Shown here piece by piece: positions 6,955-12,905 of a stretch of DNA of 21,915 nucleotides. How positions within the stretch are numbered: the stretch's first letter is position 1; the number at the start of each line of letters is the position of its first letter. The stretch lies in assembly GCA_017452945.1 (NCBI GenBank), contig JAFTLD010000096.1, positions 1 through 21,915 on the forward strand, written 5' to 3'. Made by a program: the position numbers and the translations under genes. Under the pieces are notes generated by a model. That model was given only the letters and a program-made list of their open reading frames with translations. It had not been told where the DNA came from and ran no database searches. The DNA comes from Clostridia bacterium. GTDB lineage: Bacteria; Bacillota_A; Clostridia; Oscillospirales; CAG-272.

Positions 6955-7734
6955 ATGTTCTTTGGAATGCCAACACTCATAGAAACAAACGACTTGGAAG
7001 AATGCGCTACACTTTGTCAAGAGTTAGGACTTGATTTCATTGAAATCAGCATGAGCTTGCCGCAATATACTCTTGATTCGATTGATATAACACGAACTCG
7101 TGAGATTGCCGAACAATACGGAATCTTCTATACCATCCACCTTGACGAAAACGTAAATTTCAGTGATTTCAATACCTACATAGCAGATGCAAGCAAACGG
7201 TATATTGCAAATACGATTGCACTGTGTAAGCAACTGCACATCTCAACCGTCAACATGCATTTTCATCGCGGTGAACACTTTACACTGCCGGACATAAAAG
7301 TGGATCTATACGCCGTTTACAATGACCGCTACCAAAAAAGCGTTTATGATTTCCGCGACATGTGCAAGAAAGCCATAGGATCGTCTGATATCAAAATCTG
7401 TATTGAAAACTGTAACGGTTACCCTGATTTTCAAAAGCAAGGATTGGATATCCTTTTGGATTCACCTGTGTTTGGATTGACCTTTGACGTCGGACATAAT
7501 CACGGATGCAATGGCATAGATGAACCTTACATACTCAAAAATGAAAACCATCTGCACCATATGCACTTGCATGATGCCATAGGAAAGAAAAATCACCTTG
7601 CACTTGGAAGTGGTGAATTAGACGTGCAGAAATATTTAACTTTGGCTCGAAAGCAAAATTGCACTGTGGTTTTGGAAACAAAAACGATAGAAGGATTGAA
7701 AAAATCCGTTGCGTGGATGAGTAAAAACGTGTAA
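6955..7734 (+). CDS. Sugar phosphate isomerase/epimerase family (AP endonuclease 2-like TIM barrel)
   Basis: A 259-residue cytoplasmic TIM-barrel protein. The ATG at 6955 is chosen because GAGGAG lies 6-7 bases upstream; a GTG at 6934 is in frame but lacks a site. Candidate metal ligands of the xylose isomerase-like barrel are E151 (CIENCNG), D178/H181 (FDVGHNHG), H204/H206 (MHLHD) and E241 (VLETKT). The substrate is not evident: members act on keto-sugars, inosose or DNA ends. Its base composition is clearly more AT-rich than the flanking genes (codons such as ATA, AAA, GAA frequent), suggesting acquisition. It stands alone with its own consensus promoter, and no hairpin terminator precedes the repeat that follows. 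Confidence 0.82.
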   Translation: MFFGMPTLIETNDLEECATLCQELGLDFIEISMSLPQYTLDSIDITRTREIAEQYGIFYTIHLDENVNFSDFNTYIADASKRYIANTIALCKQLHISTVNMHFHRGEHFTLPDIKVDLYAVYNDRYQKSVYDFRDMCKKAIGSSDIKICIENCNGYPDFQKQGLDILLDSPVFGLTFDVGHNHGCNGIDEPYILKNENHLHHMHLHDAIGKKNHLALGSGELDVQKYLTLARKQNCTVVLETKTIEGLKKSVAWMSKNV

Positions 7735-7783
7735 GATGTTTAACCTACATTTTCATTATAAATTAGCATAATAAACTTGTTTC

Positions 7784-8062
7784 GGTGAAAGAGCGTCCGT
7801 AGGATGAATCTCACCCACCGCAACCGCGTCAGGCAATCGCTCCAAGTATTCGCGATTGTCTGACGCTGCGGTCCCCCCTCTCCAGCGGAGAGGGCTCTTT
7901 TTTGCTGTCTTTTGGATCATGAACAAGACAGATGCGCAACATAAGCCCTCTCCGCAGGAGAGGGGGGACCGCAGCGGATCGATTTTTGGTGAGGCACGAA
8001 CCAAAAAGAGAGACGCGGTTGTGGTGGGTGAGATACATCACACGGACGCTCCTTCACGTCTT
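7784..8062. repeat. Palindromic repeat family A, copy 2 (complete, multi-hairpin)
   Basis: Nested inverted repeats. The outer arms (about 7788-7828 and 8012-8050) match at roughly nine in ten positions. The inner arms 7865-7896 and 7944-7975 match at 31 of 32, the only mismatch lying at the centre of a smaller palindrome CCCTCTCC..GGAGAGGG within each arm. Extra hairpins lie between outer and inner arms: GTCAG...CTGAC around CAATCG/CGATTG on the left (7825-7863) and TTTTGGT/ACCAAAA on the right (about 7984-8007). The core shares CAAxACxGATGCGC with copy 1. The frames open across it (for example 7756-8004 minus and 7856-8119 plus) are not genes. This fills the otherwise gene-free gap 7735-8146. 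Confidence 0.82.
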
Positions 8063-8071
8063 ATGACACCA

Positions 8072-8102
8072 AAAAGCAGAAGCCCTCAAGACTTCTGCTT
8101 TT
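8072..8102 (-). terminator. Intrinsic terminator of the DUF1934 gene
   Basis: A perfect 11-bp stem AAAAGCAGAAG (8072-8082) against CTTCTGCTTTT (8092-8102). Read on the minus strand it lies 44 bases after the DUF1934 stop and is followed by TTTTTGG. The stem is almost the same as that at 160-187, and the repeat end follows at the same distance. Confidence 0.8.
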
Positions 8103-8146
8103 GCTTATTTCACCGCTAATTCATTGCTCCATGGGGCTGAATTTTT

Positions 8147-8671
8147 TCATTCTCCAACCTTTTTAACTTTAAGCGTCATCTTACACCGCTCGGCTTGCGC
8201 GCCGCGGATCTCGATCAGGTAATCCAAGCAGATCACACCGTCGCTTTCCAGGCGGTTGTCCACCTGCAGAGCAAACACACCGATCTGGAAAGGCATATAG
8301 GGCGTTTCATAGGTGCAAAGATGGCGCACGCAACGCTCAAATACAAGGGCTGTGCTGACCGTCCCCGTGCGGATCATGGAAACCGTTTCGGGCTCTCCCT
8401 TTACATACGACACCACCGTGCGTGAGCCTTCCATACCGCTCAGTTCACCCTCGTCGTACACCACCTCCACGCGGCCATCACGCACGCGCACAAAGCCTTC
8501 GGTGATCATTTCCAGCGTTTCTCTTTCCTCTTCGCCCTCGATCTCGTCGGGAACCATGATGCTGATATCCTCGGTCAGCTCCGCGATCTCCTTATCATAT
8601 ACAGTATCAAACAAATCCGCTTTGACCGCACTGCGCTCGGATGTAATCGATACACTTACGTATTCCTTCAT
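8147..8671 (-). CDS. DUF1934 domain protein (YwiB-like), 174 aa
   Basis: A small soluble protein with no signal peptide. The middle and C-terminal parts match the DUF1934 pattern: MIRTGTVSTALVFE, then RHLCTYETPYMPFQIGVFALQVDNRL and a final strand pair with LDYLIEIRG. Known DUF1934 structures are calycin-like beta barrels; a biochemical role is not established as far as I know. The N-terminal half is unusually acidic (EIEGEEERETLEM). ATG at 8671 has GAGGTG upstream. It is a single-gene unit with its own consensus promoter and terminator, divergent from the solute-binding protein gene. Confidence 0.78.
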   Translation of the reverse strand: MKEYVSVSITSERSAVKADLFDTVYDKEIAELTEDISIMVPDEIEGEEERETLEMITEGFVRVRDGRVEVVYDEGELSGMEGSRTVVSYVKGEPETVSMIRTGTVSTALVFERCVRHLCTYETPYMPFQIGVFALQVDNRLESDGVICLDYLIEIRGAQAERCKMTLKVKKVGE

Positions 8672-8700
8672 AAAACACCTCGAAAAATATTACTACCACT

Positions 8701-8729
8701 ATTATAGTACATTCCGCTCTCTCTGTCAA
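8701..8729 (-). promoter_or_regulatory. Promoter of the DUF1934 gene
   Basis: On the minus strand, -35 TTGACA (8729-8724), 17-base spacer and -10 TATAAT (8706-8701). The start codon is at 8671. It is divergent from the promoter at 8795-8823, about 65 bases away. Confidence 0.8.
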
Positions 8730-8794
8730 GCACAATTCCTGCACATGAAAATTGTATAGAATTCACAAAACTGCTGATATATGTACTTTCAACC

Positions 8795-8823
8795 TTGACT
8801 TTTCTTCAAAATGGCAGTATAAT
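8795..8823 (+). promoter_or_regulatory. Promoter of the solute-binding lipoprotein gene
   Basis: -35 TTGACT (8795-8800), 17-base spacer, -10 TATAAT (8818-8823). The gene starts at 8868 behind CGGAGG, leaving a leader of about 40 bases. Confidence 0.8.
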
Positions 8824-8867
8824 ATTGTAGATACGCATCCCATTTTCAAACAAATACGGAGGTTTAT

Positions 8868-10325
8868 ATGAAAAAGATCTTAGCGCTGCTTCTCGCCGTG
8901 CTGATGCTCGGTTCGGTACTGGTCGGCTGTGCTGACACAGACCAAGGCGAGGAAGAATCCACCACAGTTGCAGAACAAGAAACCAACGTTCTGGACAACC
9001 TGAACGTCCCCGACAAAACTTACGATGGCAAAGAGATCATGTTCCTGACCAGAGATGCTGCTGAGTGGACCACGGTTGACATTTTTGCCGAAGAACTGAC
9101 GTCTGACCCCATCAACGATGCAGTTTACCGCAGAAATGACGCTATCCAGAGCAAATATGACATTGTCATTTTGGAAACCCAAACGCAGAATGCCTCTGCC
9201 GACATCGAAAAGGATGTCAAGGGCGGCGGCGGTGAGTATCACGCCATCGTTCAGAAGCTTGGCGACTGCGCAACCATTTCCACCAAGGGCTACCTGCAAA
9301 ATCTGGTGGACGTTCCCTATATGGACTTTGACCAGTCCTGGTGGGATCAGAAGGCTCTTGAAGGTCTTTCAATCGGTAACAAGGTATACTTTGCAACCGG
9401 TGACCTTTTGACCAGTGACAACGACGGTACATTTATCGTTATGTTCAACAAGACCATCGCAGAGGACAACAGCCTGGAAAACATCTATGAGCTTGTAAAC
9501 AACAAGGAATGGACCTTCCAGAAGATGTATGAAATGGCAGACATCGCTGCTAAGGATCTGAACGGTAACGGTAAAATGGAGCACGACCAGGATGTCTTGG
9601 GTGCTGCCGTAACCGGTAACGCAGGATTTTGCATGATGTACGCAGCTGGCGTTGTGATCACTGCCAAGAACGACAATGACGTTCCCGAATACGTGCTGGA
9701 TAAAGAACGTGCAGTTGAGGCAATTCCGCTTTCCTATCAGATTATCGGTGATAAGAATATGGCTCTGTCCATGGACGCTGTCACCAGCTCAAGCGGTAGC
9801 ATCAACGTTGTAGAAAGCGGTAAGGAGTGCTTTGGTGATGGCCATGCGCTGTTCTTTGCAGAGTGCATGCAGTGCGTAATCCGTCTGCGCAGCTACGACG
9901 TAGAGTTTGGCGTTGTTCCCTTCCCGATGTACAATGAAGCACAGGGTCAGTACTACGCACACATGAACGAGGTTGGCGGCATGGTTTCCATCCCCACCAG
10001 CGTAGTTGAGCAGAACCTTGAAGAGGTTGGTGCCATCATCGAAACCATGGCAGCTTACTCTGTTGATACCTTGACCCCCGCTTACTACGATATTTCTCTG
10101 ATCTCCAAATCCACCAGAGACGAAGAATCCAGACCTATGATCGAGCTGATCCTGGAAAACCGTATCTACGACCTCGGCTACGTATTTGACGCAGCATGGG
10201 GCGGACACGTAAGCAAGATTGCAAACCTGTTCGTCACCGGTAAGACCAACGTGGCTTCCATCAAGCCCAACTCTTTCCAGAAGCAAATGAGCAAAACACT
10301 TGCAAAGTTTGATATTGATGACTGA
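8868..10325 (+). CDS. Extracellular solute-binding lipoprotein, probably carbohydrate type
   Basis: A 485-residue exported lipoprotein. The signal peptide MKKILALLLAVLMLGSVLVGC ends in a lipobox LVGC with C21 as the lipidated Cys, followed by an acidic linker (about 22-45). The body has the size and motifs of family 1-type solute-binding proteins (GKEIMFLTRD, DAVYRRNDAI, LFFAECMQC, FGVVPFPMYNE). It contains an EF-hand-like loop DLNGNGKMEHD (230-240), a calcium site also seen in sugar-binding relatives. No permease or ATPase gene is adjacent, so it is an orphan receptor or it works with a transporter elsewhere. A consensus promoter and a bidirectional terminator enclose it as a single-gene unit. 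The ligand is not known. Confidence 0.82.
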   Translation: MKKILALLLAVLMLGSVLVGCADTDQGEEESTTVAEQETNVLDNLNVPDKTYDGKEIMFLTRDAAEWTTVDIFAEELTSDPINDAVYRRNDAIQSKYDIVILETQTQNASADIEKDVKGGGGEYHAIVQKLGDCATISTKGYLQNLVDVPYMDFDQSWWDQKALEGLSIGNKVYFATGDLLTSDNDGTFIVMFNKTIAEDNSLENIYELVNNKEWTFQKMYEMADIAAKDLNGNGKMEHDQDVLGAAVTGNAGFCMMYAAGVVITAKNDNDVPEYVLDKERAVEAIPLSYQIIGDKNMALSMDAVTSSSGSINVVESGKECFGDGHALFFAECMQCVIRLRSYDVEFGVVPFPMYNEAQGQYYAHMNEVGGMVSIPTSVVEQNLEEVGAIIETMAAYSVDTLTPAYYDISLISKSTRDEESRPMIELILENRIYDLGYVFDAAWGGHVSKIANLFVTGKTNVASIKPNSFQKQMSKTLAKFDIDD

Positions 10326-10334
10326 TATTTTATG

Positions 10335-10370
10335 AAAAAACACCTGCGACCGCGGTCGCAGGTGTTTTTT
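10335..10370. terminator. Bidirectional terminator between solute-binding protein and recG
   Basis: A perfect 36-base palindrome: AAAAAA, CACCTGCGACCG, CGGTCGCAGGTG, TTTTTT. It serves both converging genes; the recG TAA stop (10371-10369) overlaps its right end by two bases. Confidence 0.92.
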
Positions 10371-12507
10371 AGTTCAGAATGTCATGATTGGCGGTATCGG
10401 CAAACATACGTCCGACAGCATCCTGCAGAGCGGGATGTGCAGACAGTACCTCATTTGCCACAGCCTCATCGGCTGCTGCAAAAGCCCTTGTGAGCAGGTC
10501 CCCATCGCCGCACTGCGAGGCAAGGCGGAATTCCACACCTCCGCTTTGACGAATGGCACCGCCCGAATTCTTGGCAAAGAAATCTCCGGGGCCTCTTTGC
10601 GCCAAATCCTGCTCGGCAATGGCAAAGCCGTCATAGGTGGTTTTCATGGTCTGTAAACGTCTTTGCGCAACCTCACCGATCTCACGGTCGGTCATAGCAC
10701 CCGCAACCAGCACGCAATACGACTTGCGCGTACCGCGCCCCACGCGTCCGCGCAGCTGGTGTAGCTGCGAAAGGCCAAAGCGTTCAGCGTTTTCTACGAT
10801 CATAAGGCATGCATTGGGTACGTTGACACCCACCTCGATCACCGTAGTCGACACCAAAATGTCTGTTTCTCCGGCAGCAAAGCGATTCATGACCGCATCC
10901 TTCTCTTTGGGCTTCATTTTGCCATGCACGAATGCAACACGGTATCCTTGAAGCCGCTCGGCAAGCTGCTCGGCATATTGCACCGCCGCCTGCAAGGGCG
11001 GCTTATTTTCTCTTGCAACACCGATCTCTTCAAGCAAAAGATCCTCATCATCCTCTTGCTCTTCAACCGCGGGACAAACCACGTAAACTTGCCCCCCCTC
11101 GTCCACGTTCTTACGAATAAAGGCATCCAGCCTCTCGCGATAGCTCTGATTGACCGCAAAGGTATCCACGCGCTGCCTGCCGGGAGGCATGGTATCAATG
11201 CGTGAAACAGCAAGATCCCCATACATCACCAAGGCAAGTGAGCGCGGAATGGGCGTTGCACTCATGCAAAGCAGATGCGCATGCGCATTTTTATCCGAAA
11301 GCTTAGCGCGCTGCGCGACACCAAAGCGATGCTGCTCATCCGTGATCACAAGCCCCGGTGCGGCAAATGCAACGCCTTCGGAAAGCAGCGCTTGCGTTCC
11401 GATCACGATCTGCACGCGCTTATCCGGATCCTGCTCGGCCATGGCTGCATGCACCTTTTTCTTTTGCGCGGGGGTCATGGCTCCGATCAGCAAGGAGCAG
11501 CGCATGCCCAATTTTTCAAAGTAGGGTGCAAGATCGGCAAAGTGCTGTCTTGCAAGGATCTCCGTCGGCACCATGATGGCAGCCTGTCTGCCGCTTTGCA
11601 CGGCTATGATGGCAGCCGCAGCTGCGCAAACCGTTTTTCCACAGCCAACGTCACCCACGACCATACGCGTCATGGCATATGGCTTTTCCATATCGGCTTT
11701 GATCTGTTCCACCGTGCGTCGTTGTGCCTCTGTCAGCTCATAAGGCAAGAGCGACAAAAACGCACGCAGATCGTTGTTTTGGCAAGCAGGTGCGGGGATC
11801 AGCTCGGTAGTATGCCGCGCACTGCGCAGTCCCACACCAAACAAGAAAAGCTCCTCAAACATCAGCCTGCGCTTGGCGATCTCCACGCTTGCAAGATCGG
11901 TAGGCGTATGCATGGCACGCAGTGCAAACGACAAAGTGCACAGCCCCTCGCGCACGCGGATAGATTCTGGAATGGGATCCTCCAGCCCCTGTGCTGCCAA
12001 CACGAGTGCCATTTCCATATGCTGCCCGATCTGCTTGGAGGAGAGTCCCTCGGTCAGCGGATACACGGGATACAGCGGTGGAAGCGGCTTGCTCTCGACC
12101 ACAGGCTCAGCCACGGGAGAGGTCATGCGCCAGCGCCCTTTATCGCGCTCCGCCTTCCCATAAAAGCGGAACAGCGCCCCCACGGGAAACATGCTTTGCA
12201 CGTAGTCCTGATTGATATACACGATCTCGCAATCCCCGCTGTCGTCATACGCGCGGAACTTAACCAGCGTCATACCGCGACGGATCATGGCGCGGCGCGG
12301 TTGCGTTCCCACCGTCATGACCACCGACATTTTGCTCTGCCCGTCACTCTCGCAAAGGCGCTTGACGTTGCCGCGATTTTCATACGCGCGCGGAAAATGA
12401 TACAACAGATCTCCCACGGTGTACACGCCCAGTCTTGCGTACGCCGCCTCCTTGGCAGGTCCTACGCCACGCAGCGCTTTGATCGGAATATCTCTGACGT
12501 CCTGCAC
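10369..12507 (-). CDS. recG: ATP-dependent DNA helicase RecG, GTG start
   Basis: A 712-residue superfamily 2 helicase that remodels stalled replication forks and Holliday junctions. The N-terminal helix-hairpin-helix-like part (IKALRGVGPAKEAAYARLG) precedes the wedge/OB domain (about 55-140). Walker A is GDVGCGKT (285-292) and motif II is DEQHRFG (390-396). SATPIPRSLA follows, and the C-terminal helicase motifs include STTVIEVGVNVPNA and QLHQLRGRVGRG. The usual LRGPG(D/E)F...QSG element reads QRGPGDFF...IRQSG with a few extra residues. I place the start at the GTG at 12507: AGGAGAGG lies just upstream. An in-frame ATG at 12567 falls within the -35 box and one at 12531 lies where transcription begins. 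Confidence 0.93.
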   Translation of the reverse strand: MQDVRDIPIKALRGVGPAKEAAYARLGVYTVGDLLYHFPRAYENRGNVKRLCESDGQSKMSVVMTVGTQPRRAMIRRGMTLVKFRAYDDSGDCEIVYINQDYVQSMFPVGALFRFYGKAERDKGRWRMTSPVAEPVVESKPLPPLYPVYPLTEGLSSKQIGQHMEMALVLAAQGLEDPIPESIRVREGLCTLSFALRAMHTPTDLASVEIAKRRLMFEELFLFGVGLRSARHTTELIPAPACQNNDLRAFLSLLPYELTEAQRRTVEQIKADMEKPYAMTRMVVGDVGCGKTVCAAAAAIIAVQSGRQAAIMVPTEILARQHFADLAPYFEKLGMRCSLLIGAMTPAQKKKVHAAMAEQDPDKRVQIVIGTQALLSEGVAFAAPGLVITDEQHRFGVAQRAKLSDKNAHAHLLCMSATPIPRSLALVMYGDLAVSRIDTMPPGRQRVDTFAVNQSYRERLDAFIRKNVDEGGQVYVVCPAVEEQEDDEDLLLEEIGVARENKPPLQAAVQYAEQLAERLQGYRVAFVHGKMKPKEKDAVMNRFAAGETDILVSTTVIEVGVNVPNACLMIVENAERFGLSQLHQLRGRVGRGTRKSYCVLVAGAMTDREIGEVAQRRLQTMKTTYDGFAIAEQDLAQRGPGDFFAKNSGGAIRQSGGVEFRLASQCGDGDLLTRAFAAADEAVANEVLSAHPALQDAVGRMFADTANHDILN

Positions 12508-12538
12508 GGTCCCCTCTCCTTTCTTGGTCATTTTCTTT

Positions 12539-12567
12539 ATTATACCAAATTTTTTGGCTTTCGTCAA
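12539..12567 (-). promoter_or_regulatory. Promoter of recG
   Basis: On the minus strand, -35 TTGACG (12567-12562), 17-base spacer, -10 TATAAT (12544-12539). This places the start of the message near 12532, just upstream of the AGGAGAGG site, and supports the GTG start at 12507. Confidence 0.8.
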
Positions 12568-12570
12568 CTA

Positions 12571-12606
12571 AAAAATGAAGGGCAACTGCAAAAGCAGTCG
12601 CCCTTC
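12571..12606 (-). terminator. Terminator of the GH99-like / winged-helix operon
   Basis: Minus-strand stem GAAGGGCGACTGC against GCAGTTGCCCTTC with loop TTTT (12606-12577), then ATTTTT. It lies 6 bases after the stop of the winged-helix gene and overlaps the -35 region of recG. Confidence 0.88.
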
Positions 12607-12611
12607 CGGGA

Positions 12612-12905
12612 TCAAATATCGTCACACAGTCTGTATCCGCGCCCCTGCACCAAATGCAACAGACGCCTGCCGCCAATTGTGCGCGCTTTTTGGTTGATAG
12701 AGCTGATGCGCACCGATACGTTGGACGCATTCGGCTCTCTGCCCGCATAACAATGTGCCAGCAACGCGTCGACGTCAGCTGTGCCATGCTCGGTGATATA
12801 TCCGAGAATGCGCACTTCCGTGGGCGTCAGCCTTAAGGGGTAGCCCAAGTAAATAAAATCTTTACCATCCGACGTAGGATACAATCGTTGCAAAGACGCT
12901 TGCAT
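12612..12905 (-). CDS. Stand-alone winged-helix DNA-binding domain protein (OmpR/PhoB C-terminal type), 97 aa
   Basis: A 97-residue protein consisting almost wholly of a winged-helix domain of the response-regulator effector type. After a short beta lead (DFIYLGYPLRL) comes LTPTEVRILGYI, matching the helix 1 motif of this family. Recognition-helix residues lie in NASNVSVRISSINQKA, and the wing ends in LLHLVQGRGYRLCDDI, where RGxGY is diagnostic. There is no receiver domain. I take the ATG at 12905, which overlaps the stop of the upstream surface hydrolase by one base (TGATG) with AAGGA upstream; an in-frame ATG at 12938 would overlap that gene by more. It should be a cytoplasmic regulator, perhaps of its own operon; targets are unknown. 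Confidence 0.75.
   Translation of the reverse strand: MQASLQRLYPTSDGKDFIYLGYPLRLTPTEVRILGYITEHGTADVDALLAHCYAGREPNASNVSVRISSINQKARTIGGRRLLHLVQGRGYRLCDDI

Noticed and set aside
7756..8119. Several 70-87 residue frames on both strands
   Set aside because: They all run through the palindromic repeat; translations are low-complexity consequences of the symmetric sequence.
11275..12750. A 491-residue open frame on the plus strand opposite recG
   Set aside because: Antisense to clear helicase motifs and crossing the recG promoter and the neighbouring terminator; composition is rich in His, Arg and Cys without domain signals.
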